A stretch of DNA of 48,050 nucleotides from Chthoniobacteraceae bacterium (GCA_947476045.1 CANJNZ010000029.1:1-48050); one strand, 5' to 3'; numbered from the stretch's first letter, positions 19,364 through 31,500 are shown. Translations and numbers: made by a program. Notes: a model not told the origin generated them from the letters alone.

Positions 19364-21187
19364 CTACGTGAGATTCGCCGAATGGTAGAGCTTCGCGTAA
19401 TGCCCGCCGCGCTCGACGAGTTCCGGCCCGCGCCCTTGTTCGAGCACCGTGCCTTCGCCGAGGACGACGATGCTTTCTACGCGATGCACCGTGGCGATGC
19501 GATGCGTGATGATGAGCGTGGTGCGCCCGCGCATCAGTTCTTCGAGCGTGGTCATGATCGCCGCCTCGGTCGTCGGGTCGAGCGCGCTGGTCGGCTCGTC
19601 GAGAATGAGCACCGGCGCGTTTTTCAAAAAAGCCCGCGCGATCCCGATGCGCTGCCGCTGCCCCACGCTGAGATGCCCGCCTCGTTCGCCCACTTGCGCC
19701 GCGTAGCCGCCCGGCATCGCCATGATGAACTCATGCGCCTGCGCCCGCTTCGCCGCCTCGATGATTTCCTCTTCGGTTGCATCGGGCCGCCCGTAGGCGA
19801 TGTTCTCCCGGACCGTCGTGGAAAAGAGCAGCGTGTCTTGCAGCACGATGCTGATTTGCGCGCGCAGCGATTTCTTCGTCACGTCACGGAGGTCGTGTCC
19901 GTCAATCAACACGCGCCCTGCCGTCGGATCGTAAAAGCGCGGCACCAGCGAAAGCAGCGTGCTCTTTCCCGCACCCGTGCCGCCGACAAACGCCACCGTC
20001 TGCCCCGGCAAAATGTGCAGATTCACATCGCGCATGATCAGCCGCTGCGGGTCGTAGCCGAACGCCACGTGCTCGAACACCAGCTCGCCCAGCGAAGTCG
20101 GCAGCACCGTCGCCGTCGGCGAATCCGGCACGTCGTCCACGCGGTCGAGCACCTCAAAGCACCGCTGCGCGCCCGCCGCCGCGCTTTGCAGCGCTGACGC
20201 CACTTGCGTGAGCGCTTCGAGCGGCTGGTAAAGCATCAGCAGCAGCGTCGAGAGATACCAGATTTGCCCCACCGTCAGCGTCCCCTCCATCACGTGCTTC
20301 GCGCCGATGTAAAAGATCATCGCCGAGCTTGCCGCGATGAGCGTGCCCACGAGCAGCGCACTTTTCATCGAGGTCGCGTTCAGCATCATGCTCGCCTCCA
20401 GACTCTGGCTCGCGCTCGTGCGGAACTGCGCCACCTCGTGCTCCTCGCGGCCAAACGCCTGCACCATCTTCACCGAGCTGAGCCCCTCCTGCGCCACCGT
20501 CAGCACCGCGCTCTCCTTCTCCGCGATCACCGTGCTCTCATTGCGGATGCGCTGCGCGAAAATGCGGATCGCCAGCACCATGAACGGCACCACCACCAGC
20601 GACAGCAGCGCGATCTGCCAGTCAAAAATCCACATCGTCGCAAACGTCCCCACGAGCGCGATGGTGCTTTGGAAAATGAAGAACCACTTGCTGTAAATCG
20701 CCTGGATGCTCTGCGAGTCGTAGGCCACGCGGAACGAACTGTCCGCACTCCGCCGCTGGTCGTGAAATTTCAGCGGCAGCGAATGCAGCCCCGCGTATAG
20801 CTCCGTGCGCAGCCGCAGCAGCGCGTGCAGCCCCACCCGCAGAGTCAGCACATTCACAAAATAGCCGATGCCCCCCGCGAGCAAATGCAGCACCACCATC
20901 ATCGCGCACACCCCGCCGAGAATCGCAGGCGCGCTCCACGCCCCGAGATCGTGCCCCCAGACCGACAGCCCGTGCGGAGAGTGCGCCGAGGCAGGCAGCA
21001 GTTTATCCACGATGAACGCCAGCGGCCACGGACGCAGCAGATTGAAAGCACTCGCCAAAAGCGTCAGCAGCATCGCCGCAAACGTCGGCCCGACATGCGG
21101 ACGGAAATAAGCAAGCGCTCGGCGGTGAATGGACATCAGCCCCCTCAATAGCCGCACCACCGTAGAATTGGCAACGCTCCGTCTCAT
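19364..21187 (-). CDS. MsbA-like ABC exporter (fused TMD-NBD)
   Basis: Half-transporter with a six-helix type IV exporter membrane domain (about residues 20-320) followed by an ATPase domain: Walker A in FVGGTGAGKSTLLSL, signature LSVGQRQRIGIARAFL, Walker B VLILDEPTSALD, H-loop THRIA. This resembles MsbA, the lipid A flippase, and related lipid/multidrug exporters; the substrate is not determined. It is 607 aa from ATG 21187, or 590 from ATG 21136, which has a GAGGGGG Shine-Dalgarno-like run just upstream. The frame stays open to 21961, but that part runs through the repeat and antisense to the PIN gene and is not family-like. Confidence 0.88.
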   Translation of the reverse strand: MRRSVANSTVVRLLRGLMSIHRRALAYFRPHVGPTFAAMLLTLLASAFNLLRPWPLAFIVDKLLPASAHSPHGLSVWGHDLGAWSAPAILGGVCAMMVVLHLLAGGIGYFVNVLTLRVGLHALLRLRTELYAGLHSLPLKFHDQRRSADSSFRVAYDSQSIQAIYSKWFFIFQSTIALVGTFATMWIFDWQIALLSLVVVPFMVLAIRIFAQRIRNESTVIAEKESAVLTVAQEGLSSVKMVQAFGREEHEVAQFRTSASQSLEASMMLNATSMKSALLVGTLIAASSAMIFYIGAKHVMEGTLTVGQIWYLSTLLLMLYQPLEALTQVASALQSAAAGAQRCFEVLDRVDDVPDSPTATVLPTSLGELVFEHVAFGYDPQRLIMRDVNLHILPGQTVAFVGGTGAGKSTLLSLVPRFYDPTAGRVLIDGHDLRDVTKKSLRAQISIVLQDTLLFSTTVRENIAYGRPDATEEEIIEAAKRAQAHEFIMAMPGGYAAQVGERGGHLSVGQRQRIGIARAFLKNAPVLILDEPTSALDPTTEAAIMTTLEELMRGRTTLIITHRIATVHRVESIVVLGEGTVLEQGRGPELVERGGHYAKLYHSANLT

Positions 21188-21196
21188 GCCCCAATC

Positions 21197-21400
21197 CGCC
21201 ATCCGAATCGAAGATGGAGCCGGGGCAGAGGTGGGAGGCTCAAATCCGCAATGCCCGTTGCCGCCGCAACGTCCCTCCGGGCTGCCTGTGGCAGGCGATG
21301 TCGTTCCACTCCGTTCCGCAATCCGCAATCTGCAATCCGAAATAGCGAAGCTCGCTTCGCCGCTTGCCCTCCCCGCGTTTTCGTGGTTTTTCGTCCGCGT
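21197..21400 (+). repeat. dispersed modular repeat, copy 1
   Basis: Non-coding composite repeat between the ABC exporter and the PIN gene. Module B is at 21205-21246 (inverted GAGCC...GGCTC inside). A short AATCCG-like run follows, then core module A at 21253-21318 (66 bp), then a CAATCCG-type microsatellite and the AATAGCG end motif. Module A contains two hairpins: GTTGC/GCAAC, and GCCTG/CAGGC around a 3-nt loop. Module A differs from copy 2 at only two positions. The module order here is B-C-A-C, against A-B-C in copy 2 and A-C in copy 3. Confidence 0.85.
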
Positions 21401-21406
21401 CCAGTA

Positions 21407-21874
21407 ATGCGAAAACTCTACATAGATACCTCGGTCATCGGAGGCTTTCACGACACGGAGTGGATGGATGACACCCGTCTCCTCTGGCAGCAGGCCGCAG
21501 CGGGGCATTGGCAACTTGTCACATCCATCGTCGCCGAGGCGGAACTGCAAAACGCACCTGCCAACGTCCGCCAGCTCTTTGCGGAAACATTCGGCTCTGG
21601 CAGCATCCTCGACACCAGCGCCGAGATCGAGGAACTCGCCAACGCCTACATGGCCGCCGCTGTCGTTCCGCCAAAGTTTGCCGATGACGCCCTGCACGTA
21701 GCCACGGCCACCGTTCACGGCATCCGCCTCATCGTGAGCTGGAATTTCAAACACCTCGCCAACGTCCGTCGGGAAGATGCCTTCAATGCAGTGAACATCT
21801 TGCACGGATGGCCCGCTGTCCGTATCGTCAGCCCCAAGGAGATCATCCATGCCGACCAAGACCAGCAAGACTGA
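21407..21874 (+). CDS. PIN-domain protein, probable toxin ribonuclease
   Basis: 155-aa PIN-domain protein with the conserved acidic residues: the Asp in LYIDTSVIGG near the N-terminus, the Glu in IVAEAELQNAP, the Asp pair in FADDALHVATA, and the later SWNFKHL segment. This is the VapC-like fold of Mg-dependent RNases used as toxins. The frame continues upstream to 21251 through the dispersed repeat; ATG 21407 gives the family start MRKLYIDTSV. The stop overlaps the next small gene by 26 bp, which is typical of a toxin-antitoxin pair although the toxin comes first. RNase activity is inferred from the fold only. Confidence 0.8.
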   Translation: MRKLYIDTSVIGGFHDTEWMDDTRLLWQQAAAGHWQLVTSIVAEAELQNAPANVRQLFAETFGSGSILDTSAEIEELANAYMAAAVVPPKFADDALHVATATVHGIRLIVSWNFKHLANVRREDAFNAVNILHGWPAVRIVSPKEIIHADQDQQD

Positions 21875-22070
21875 ACGAGGCTTCGATGCCGTGGCCGAAA
21901 GCCGCCGCTGGAAGGAAATCGTCGCCGGTGCCACCGCAGGCATGAGCATCGCGGAACGCATGGCGTGGTTCCGCAGTCAGTCCTCGGTCGCCGCCATCCG
22001 CAACCGCACGCATCCCGCCGCAGAACCGCTGCTCCTCCGCGAAGACCCGCCAGACAAAGACGCCCGCTGA
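21849..22070 (+). CDS. small partner of the PIN protein, probable antitoxin
   Basis: 73-aa protein whose start lies inside the 3' end of the PIN gene. It has a basic N-terminus (MPTKTSKTERGFDAV), a helical middle (RRWKEIVAGATAGMSIAERMAWFR), and a C-terminal EDPPDKDAR. No DNA-binding fold is recognised. The overlap with a PIN gene makes an antitoxin role likely. Its IAER...EDPP pattern recurs in the decayed ORF about 80 bp downstream, so the two seem related. Confidence 0.6.
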   Translation: MPTKTSKTERGFDAVAESRRWKEIVAGATAGMSIAERMAWFRSQSSVAAIRNRTHPAAEPLLLREDPPDKDAR

Positions 22071-22124
22071 TCGTCTCACGGAACGCTGGGCGGAGTTTCA
22101 GAGGCAGTTTCTTTCGGAAAACCG

Positions 22125-22316
22125 ATGACACCCGACCTTTAACGCATTTTTCAAAGCAAGCGCAGCTACCGGCAGCGACTCGCAGAGCGCCCCATCGCCG
22201 AAAAACTTCGGATGCTCGACGCCATGCGCGAACGCGCCCTACTCATCCGTCCCGCCCCGGAGCACGCGCAGTCAGCCATCCTCCACGAAGACCCGCCCAG
22301 CGCAGACAAGCACTGA
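22125..22316 (+). pseudogene. decayed antitoxin-like gene with an in-frame stop at codon 6
   Basis: Translation from ATG 22125 reads MTPDL, then TAA at 22140-22142, then continues in the same frame as RIFQSKRSYRQRL, AERPIAEKLRMLDAMRERA and onward to EDPPSADKH with a normal stop at 22314-22316. The IAEKLRMLDAMRERA block resembles small proteins often found next to nucleotidyltransferase-type toxins. A single C-to-T change (CAA to TAA) would explain the break. No toxin partner follows; the dispersed repeat starts 10 bp later. Confidence 0.6.
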
Positions 22317-22326
22317 CCAGGCACCA

Positions 22327-22520
22327 GTTCCTCGTCCCCCATTGCCCGTTGCCGCCGCAACGTCCCTGCGGGCTGCCTATGGCAGGCGATGTCGTTCCAC
22401 TCCGTTCCGAAATCTGAATCGAAGATGGAGCCGGGGCAGAGGTGGGGGCTCAAATCCCAAATCTAAAATCCGAAATCCGAAATAGCGTTGCCCTCCCAGC
22501 GCATTCATGGTTTCTCGCTC
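22327..22520 (+). repeat. dispersed modular repeat, copy 2
   Basis: Order here is the shared lead-in GTTCCTCGTCCCCC, core module A at 22344-22409, module B at 22416-22456, then an AAATCCG-type microsatellite and AATAGCG. The sequence then shares TTGCCCTCCC and a GGTTTNTCG stretch with the end of copy 1. Over the 83 bp shared with copy 3 (22327-22409) there are three differences. The start codon of the giant ORF at 22507 lies inside the end of this repeat. Confidence 0.85.
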
Positions 22521-25500
22521 GCGTTCAACGTCCGCTCTGCTCGTTATCGCCGGCAATAATGGCGAGGAGCGGCTGATTTCCAACGTCGATGCCCGTATCG
22601 CGGACGACGAGGCGCCGGGACTCATCGTCACGCAGTCGGCAAACTCCACGAATGTGATTGAGTCCAGCGATCTGGTCGTGCTGGGCGAGGGCTTCGTGAA
22701 CAAGGTGCTCACGGGCAGAAAATATCTCGCGATCACGTCGCCCGCGAAGAATGCACCGGCAGGAACTTACAGCATCACGGTGAGCACTCCGCTTGGTGCC
22801 GTGCTGGCTACAGCCAGTGTCGCGGCCAGCGGCACGGCATCGATGGATAGCATCGCGGCCCAGCTCGCTACGATTCTGAACGACGATCTGGATGTTACTG
22901 CGCAATACGACATCACATCCGACGGCGGCATCTACAGCGCAGTCTTTAATATTGGCGCTGAGAACGGCGCGCAGATCATTGTCGCATACGACACGCTACC
23001 ATCCGGTGTGACTGCGAAGTTTGTCACACGCTTCACCGGTGACTTCGGCGTAGCCGTTCTGCGCGAAGTCGGTATTCACGATTCCATTTATACGGCGCAG
23101 AACATTGATCTCGCACGCTGGAGCGCTGCGTCCAATTCAGACATCGTGAGCTATATGGCCTCGGGGACGCCGAAATGGCATCCGCATCTCACCATTCTGG
23201 GCACAGGCGATGGTAATACGGACTTTTACCGCTTCAGCATCACGGATGCGATGCTGCGCGCGCAAAACGGGCCAATCACAGTGACCTTTGATATCGATCA
23301 CGGTTTTGACTACAGCGACCCGGTATTCTGGCGCAGCGTCATCAAGGTTTACGATCAGGACGGACGTCTCATCGGACAGGGTTCGGGCTTCTCGGATCCG
23401 CTGGACTTTGCGCAGAGCGGCACTGGTAGCAGCACCTACTACGATGACTTCCTGACTTACACTTTCTCGCAAAAGGGAACTTACTATATCGAAGTGGACA
23501 ACGGCTTTGGATTTGGCGGTCTGCCAACCGGAGTGGATTACACGTTGCATGTCAGCATTCCGCAGCACGCCGTTTCGGGCTTTGTATTTGCGCCCGAGGC
23601 GCTCAGTGAAGATGAGGACAACAATGACGGAGTCACCAGCACCACCGCTCAGAACGTGGATGCCAAGGCGAACTTCTTCACATTCTTTGATCCGAACATC
23701 GGCAACGTCATCTTTGGAGGGGGCATCAACTCAGAAACCCCATACGTGCGCATCCAGGGCAGTGGCGATGGCACCTACGACGTTTATTCATTTGTCGTCA
23801 CGAATCAGATGCTCAACCCGAACTCCGTCGAGTCCATCACGCCGGCCGGAGGAGATGGGAAGACATACTACAAGGAAGTGGTATTCAAACTTTCTGGCCA
23901 GATTCACACGGGAGATGTCTGGACGCTGCCGGACGTGCGTTATCGCAGCTATACCCATACGGTGGTTGACGGCGATACGCTGCAATCCATCGCGCAGGCT
24001 CTACTGGACCAGTTGCCAAGCCGGTTCTTTATCCCGCGCGATAATGGAAACGGAACGTTCAGCACCACAAACACCACTGCGGATGGCACCATCACGCTGA
24101 TTGACGAGGCAGGCTTCACATTTGGCGGCTTGACGCAACTCATCCCGCGCGCAGGCACCGTGACTCGCTCGACCACGCCGAAGGATTCGGCCAATGCCGA
24201 TGTCACATTCAGCGAGGCGGACATCACGCTAAGCAACATCATCAACACTGCGGAGACGGATGCAGTGAACGCGACCCCGGGCGACATCTGGTGCGTCACC
24301 GTCACCGATGCGAAGACAAATACCTCGGTTACAAGGTCTCATCCAGTTCCAACAACAGGCGAGACACTCGCGCAGGTCGCAACCGCTCTTGCGACTGCCA
24401 TCGGCAGTTCCTTCGGCGCGACGCCTAACGGAGCAGGCATCCACCTCTCGAAAGTAGATGGCTTCCGACTGAGCGTGAGCGTGGCTGGTGAAAACACGCG
24501 CGGCTACATGAGCATCGCTGGACGCCCGCTTCTGAAATACACGGCCGTGACGCTCTCGCTGGGTGCCGGCACAAATACGAACGCAGCTGACGGCGATGCA
24601 TGGACAGTGGCTCTCGACGGAATTGATTACACCGTGGATGTCACCGATTCGGTCACCCCGCTTGATACTGGAGTTGCAGAGTCATTGAAAACCCATGCCG
24701 TCACCGCAGGCTATACCGTCACACGCTCGGGCACATCGCTCACAATCAGCCGCGCGACGGCCTTTACGCTCACCAGCTCCGTTACAAGTTCAGTTTCGGC
24801 CAGCGCCATCACAGTTTCTGGCGGCACGACTTACCAGCCTCAGTTCACCACGGCGCAGTGGGACAGTGCGGACTATATTCTCGCGGGGCCGGTTCGTGAG
24901 GGAGATCGCTGGACGTTGACGCTCAATAGCGAAAGCTTCTTCCGCGTTGTCAGATCCACAGACAATGCGCAGGCCGTTGCGAATAACATCCGCGACTCGA
25001 TCAACAATGATCCCGACAATCATTTCACCGCGACCGTGCTCGGATCGAATGCGGCTGGATGGCGCATCCATGTCACTCCAAATGACACCGCCAGCAAAGG
25101 ATTCACATCGAGCTTCAGCATACTCAGTGAAGGCAGGGGAATTACAGTTACCGGCACACTGGAGTCAGCGGTGTTCACATTCAACGGGACACCACACCTG
25201 GGTGAAAAATGGCGTATCAAACAGGGAACCACCGAGCTTTACGCGCACGATGTCACAAATCCGGGAGGAGTAATCGAGACTACCGCAACGGTGATTGATG
25301 CGCTTGTAAATAGCATCAACAGCAATACCGCAGATGTCTATGTGGCGCGCGCGGAGGAAGGAAACAAACTCGTGCTTACCAGGGTGGATGGAAGTGCGCT
25401 GCCGACACCTCTCACCGGGGAAGTCGTGCCAGCAGGCTCCTTCTCCTCGATAGACGCCACCGGGAACAACAGCTCAGCGCTTGAATTCAGCGGGACCCCG

Positions 25501-28500
25501 CACATCGGGGAAATCTGGCGTATCACCGTGGGGACACTCCCGGCGATTGATTACGCAATCACCAGCACAAGTCTCGAAACCGCAGCGCGCGGTGTCGCAG
25601 CTGCGGTCGATGCGCTTACGGGCTATGTTGCAGTTGCAAATCCATCCCCGCAGACGACCGGCAACTGGCGTGTGTCGTTTGTGCGCATCTCGGCAAACAT
25701 GCCGACCGTCACGGTTGATGTTCTGCCCGGAACGACCGATTCGCCAAGCTCCCTCGCCACACATACGGTCACACTTACACGCACACCGGCTGTCGGCGAG
25801 GTGTGGAGGATTGATTTCCCGTCCAATATCTTCGCTTCGGTTACGGTTCTCGACACGGACGCCGGCACGCCGGTGGTTCCGGAAACGCTCGATGCGCTGG
25901 CCATTCGTCTGGCTGCTCAAGTGGACGCACTCGCGGGTTACGTGGCACCGCCGCCAGTCGCTGGAGTCATCACAATTACCAGCGCCAACGGCACTGATAC
26001 GTTTACTGCTGACCTCTCCGTCAATGGTGCAGTAGCCAGTGCTGCACCTACAGCCGATCCTGCCTTCGCCATCGTTAATCTGGGGGTTAACGCGAATGAG
26101 GGTGACACATGGTCGTTTGGCCTGCCGCTTTCTCCATCCGGCACGCTCACGGCAAGTGCCACGGTCGGCATAAATGGCTTCCTGGATCTGCTCAACGGCT
26201 TTGTTGCGGATATCGACAGCGACGCATCCTACACCGCTGGCTACGAGAACAGTGTTACTTCACACACCCTCGTCATCACGCGTCAGGGCGCTACCTTTTT
26301 GCTGACTAACAGCGCTCTTACCGTGACATCGCCTGACACCATTACCGGTGGCACAAAAACCGGAACGGTGATCGGACGCAGCCTCGATTCAAACGGAGCT
26401 ACGGTTGCAGGCAACGGGACCCCGAATGTAGGCGATACTTGGAGCCTTACTTTTGCCGGAGCGACATACTCCACAATCGTAGTCACCGCCGATACCAATG
26501 CGACTGTCGCGACACGTCTCGCGGACTTGGCGAATACAGGCAGCGGTGCCGAACACGCGGTAGTCAATGAGGGTGGGGTTATCTATCTTTCGACATTTGG
26601 CTCGGCCTCCACCGCTGCAGGGGATGGCAATGTGGCGGTCACCCTTGCGCCAGTGCACGGTGGTTTCATCGTGGATGGTGTTGCGAAGGCGGCGCAGAAG
26701 CAGACGGTGGAACTGTTCCAGACAGATGGAATTGCTGTCGGCGACATCTGGAGGCTCTACATCAAGAATGCATCTGGCGTGTCCACGCTGTATGATTTCC
26801 CGGCCAGTTCAGCCGACTATGGCAACGTCACCGACGGTCTCGCTGGTAAATTGCCTACTGCGACCTACGACGCTGCAACGAACACCACGGATGACTTTAT
26901 CCTTGATGTGTCGCGTGATGATGGAGCGCCTGTTCGCTTTGGAAATGGCAATACGGTCTTTGATTCCGCGCTCTCGCATACTCGTCCGAATGCCTACACA
27001 GGTCGCACGAATGTGGATGACACACGCACACACTACCTGCCGTCTTCAACGATCAAGCTGGCGAATGATCCTGACGCGGGCGGATTCCGCTCCGGTGATG
27101 TGTGGAGACTCTTCCTGGATAACCAATACTACGAATACGAAGTGCCGAGCGGCCTTGACCGTCCGCGCACACTGAGCACGGTCGCCGCCGGATTGGTTGC
27201 CGCACTGCGCGGCGCAGTATCTGTGCGGACGGTGACAGGCGGCAGCTCCGTGGCAAATGAGGTGCAGGAAATTTACCTCAATGTCCCGCCTGCGCCAGCC
27301 GTTCAGGGGACCTTCAAGTTGACGTTCCGTGAGGGGTCGAGCGCGACAGCAAATACGCTGACGACCGCAGACATCGCGTGGGGTGCGACCGCTGCGGACG
27401 TAGCGCTTGCACTCAATGATCTGACGCTCAGCACAGGGGACAAACTCAACGTGAGTGTGACAGGAAGCGGCACACAGGCCGATCCATGGCGAGTGACCTT
27501 CCTGAATCCCGGCAGCTTCAACGTGCCCGTCCTCACGGGTGCTGTGAAATTCGACGGCACTGACGCTGACCTGCTGGCGGATGATGTCGGCAACCCTGCT
27601 TACGATGTGACTTACACGACTGGCGAAGTGCAGTTCACCGTCACGGACCGCGATTCGACCGCGGGCAATCAGGATCCATTCATCTTCGACGTGAAGCGTG
27701 GCGGCAAAGTTCACGTGGTGCTCGATATCGATAAGAGCAACCTGCTATATGATTACTTATATATCTTCGGCTACACGGCGAGTGTGGCGGTCGAACTGGT
27801 AAATGGCAGCGGCACTGTTCTGGCGAAGGATCACTACGGACTTTCCAGCCATCAGAATATCGCGGATCCCGGTAGTGAGACATCGCGCGATGCGTTCCTT
27901 GAATACGACATCACGCAAATCAGCGGCACGAGCGAGACGTTCTATGTTCGCGTCAGTTCGTATATCGATTTCGACGAATTCGGATTCTACGGCATCCCAA
28001 GCTATTATTACTTCCCTGACGGTCTGGCTGGCGGAGTGGTGCCCGGTCAAAGCTACGAACTGAACATGTCGATTCAGGGTCACCAGACAAACGAATCGGC
28101 CATCGGTCTGGTGGGCAAGACGCTCGCCATCGTGGGCGGAACGGGAGTGGGTCAGACCGCGCTCATTCTCGGCTATGATGCGGAGGCGAAGGAATACACG
28201 CTGGATCGCGCATGGACGACCACCCCGGATAACACAAGCAAGTTTGAAATCAGCTATCATCTTTCCGAGGAATTCCCCGGCACGTATGCGACGAAAGCGC
28301 AAGTTACCGACAGCTACTCGGTCACGCTTACAAAAAACCCGGGCGCACTAGTTTATCTGAGAGCCGTTCCATCACTCACGCGCACCTACAACTCGAACCT
28401 TGCGTTTGATTCCTCGCAGAACAACGGACGCAACGAGACGGTTCAAGTCCGCACAGCCACGCAGCAGGCGACAATCGAACTGCGCGGAGTCGTAACCGAC

Positions 28501-31500
28501 GGAGAAATCTGGACGCTCAAGCTCACCGAAGCCGATACATCGACGCCGACCAACGCTGCGAAGAAGCCGCAACCATTCAGCTATGCCGCAGCCAGCGGAG
28601 ACACGCTGGAACACATCGCATCGGAACTGAGCGCGAAAGTGGATGCCACTGCGCTTTTCGTCGCGACTGCAAATGGCGCAACCATAACTATCACTTCGAA
28701 GCGTGCGCCATTCTTCACGCAAGTCCTGCTCAGCCGCGGCGGCGCCGACATCACTCCGACCTACACATCCGGCGCACTCACCAGCGCTGGAGTGAAACTC
28801 ATCGGAACACCGACCGTGCGCTACCCGGTTTCCGAAGTTTGGAAACTCACACTCAACGGGGAGGACTTGAATTACCACGTCAACGTAGGCGACACGCTTG
28901 CCGATATTGCCGCCGGATTGGTTGCGGCATTTAAGCGCGACGGTCTCACCGGGACACCGACTGCCGAGCGATTCGACGGCTTCACAGTGGCAGTGGATGG
29001 AGCGGACAACACCAAACTGAATATCACCAGCTCAGCAGCGTTCACTCTGGCCTTTACCGTAACAGGGGATAGGAACGGTGCGTTGCTCACTGGCACTCGC
29101 GATACGACGGGAGCCTTCAACAATCTAAATGTAGCACTGACCGGTCATCCGAACGGCGGCGCTGCAACGCCAGAAGTTTGGAAACTCAGGCTTGGGTCTG
29201 CGGATTTGAAATACACTGCTCAGGTCAATGATACGCTTTCGACTGTGGCAAACGGGCTGCTTGCCGAGTTCAATCGCCAGGGTCTGGGCACGCTTTACAC
29301 TTTTTTAGTCACCACCTCCTCGATTGAGGTGGCCCGCATCGGCGGGGCAAGTTTTGCGGCATCATTTATCGTCACTCCAAATTACGAAACACAGTCGATC
29401 GTCACGCCATCTGTCATTTTCGCCCCGGATAGCTGGGATGGCGCTGCGACCATCACCCGCGGCAGTGGCACACCTGCGACGCCGGCGACAGATGGCGCGA
29501 TTTACTATGATGAGACAAACAAGGTTTCGTATCTCGGCGCAGGAACCGAGTGGGTGACGCTTACCAACTGGAATGTCTCCCAGGAAGTGTATGTGGAGGC
29601 CATCGACGATAACTTTGTGGATGGTTCAGACGCGCTGGTGTTCCCGTCGCCCGAGCAGCGCGTGAATGGCATACGTGGTCCGCTCACCATCAACGGTGGC
29701 ATCGGCGTCGCTGAGGATGCGTTCCTCAACGATCCATTCCGTCTGCCCGGCGAGACGAACTTCCCGCTGCCTGACGGACGCGTGTATGGGCCTGTCGCAG
29801 CAGGGTCGGTGGGTCGAATCACCGATACATACTCCATTCACACTCTGCCGGAATACGGTGAGCGTCTCGGCTTTGATCCGCGCACCAATCTCTCCCTTTA
29901 CAACGTAACGCTTCTCGATGGCGGAGCCGAAGGCAGCTTCCTCGATCTGCTGGGCACAAACTCCAACATCCTGACGGTGGCGTTTAAGAATGCCTTCGCC
30001 GCGAGCGCAACGCTCAGCGGTTCCGGAAACGTCACCTTCACAGGTGTGCCGCTTGCCTCAGAGGTTGGCTCCATTCAATGGCGCAGCGTGATGGTCAGTC
30101 TCTCCGGCGTGGCGAGTCGCAATGAAAAATGGAACGTCAGCCTTGATGGAACAAATTACACGGTGCGCAGCGTCACGCTCTCCGCTGCCGATGTCGCCAA
30201 TCTTAACGGCGCCATTTCCAAATTGAGCGGCGCGCCGTCCACCGGAACCAGTCCGCTGACCTATCTATGGAGCCTCTTCACCGCCGGCGAGAAGGCGAAC
30301 CTGCTGGATGGCGCAACAAGCGCAGCGGCCAAACTCAGCATCCTCCTGAGAGTGCTCAATGGCGCAATCACCGACAGCACTGCGCTGAATGTCCATGCGA
30401 ACTTCCAAAATGTCGTTCTTTCGAGCGACACGATTAATCTCATTACGCAAAATCCGACCGGCGAAGCGCTGCTGCGTTTGAATCGCCTCCTCATCAATGA
30501 TGCGCTCACCGGTGCCATCGCGCCTGATACTTCGACGCTGCTTGAAATGGTGGACAAGCTCCGCGCTCAGTTGCCTGTTGTAGGCGACGTTCCAGTTTAC
30601 ACGGTGGATTTCTTTGCGAGCGTCTTTGGAAACCGTCTCATTGTTACTCGAAACGGGGTTCCATTCACCTTCGACTTCTCAGTGGATGCAACGAGCACGA
30701 TCCGCGCGACAGTCCGCGGCACACCCGACACGATGCCCGTGGGCGCGATATGGACACAGGCAGCCTGGGTATTCACCGGTGACATCAGGGCTGGCGACAC
30801 GGCGGCAATCTCGTTCGCTGGCATGACATTCAATGCGGCAGTTCCATCAGGTGCCACGGCTGACGCGCGTGTCGCGGGCCTCACGGCACTGCTGAAAAAT
30901 GCGATGATGCTGGATACAGTCGGAGTTCCTGTCGGAATCCCCAGTATCACCCAAGGCACTTTAGCTAGCGCGTTCCAGCCGGGAATCACGGGCGACACGA
31001 TCCTCTTCCGCAACAACGTCGAGGTCGCCACGCCATTCGAGATTTCCGCAAGCGCAAATCTCACGCTAGTCACCACCCCGGACAGACCCGCCTCCGGCAA
31101 GGCCGCACGCGCCGAACTCAAAGTCGCGGTATCGAGCATTTCTGTGAACGACATATTCACGGTCACACTCAATAGCACACCATTCAGCTACGCGGCGAAA
31201 CGTGGAGACCGCGCAGCGGATGTCCTGCTTGGGCTCCGCGATGTGATTGCTCGCAGCGCCATCGGCGCCACTTTCCTGCCCGCAATTGTGGATGGCGCGC
31301 TTACGATCAAGTCGCTGCAAATCGGGGACTCCTATTTCTATGCACCGGTAAATCTCAACACACGTGTCACTGAGAGTGAACAGGTGGACATCCTGAATGT
31401 CTTCAATGCCGACAGCCCCGCCGATGACAATGGCACACTCACCGAAAGCACCGTCACGGGCCTCGGCATGGGCGGCGGCGCGGTCGTCGGCGGCCGTGCA

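Noticed and set aside
21188-21961. N-terminal extension of the ABC exporter of about 258 residues
   Set aside because: It runs through repeat copy 1 and antisense to the PIN gene; the exporter fold starts at 21187 or 21136.
28580-28920. GDTLxxIA segments of the giant protein as LysM domains
   Set aside because: Only this short stretch resembles LysM. The Trp-headed strand before it and the lack of the LysM ending do not fit.
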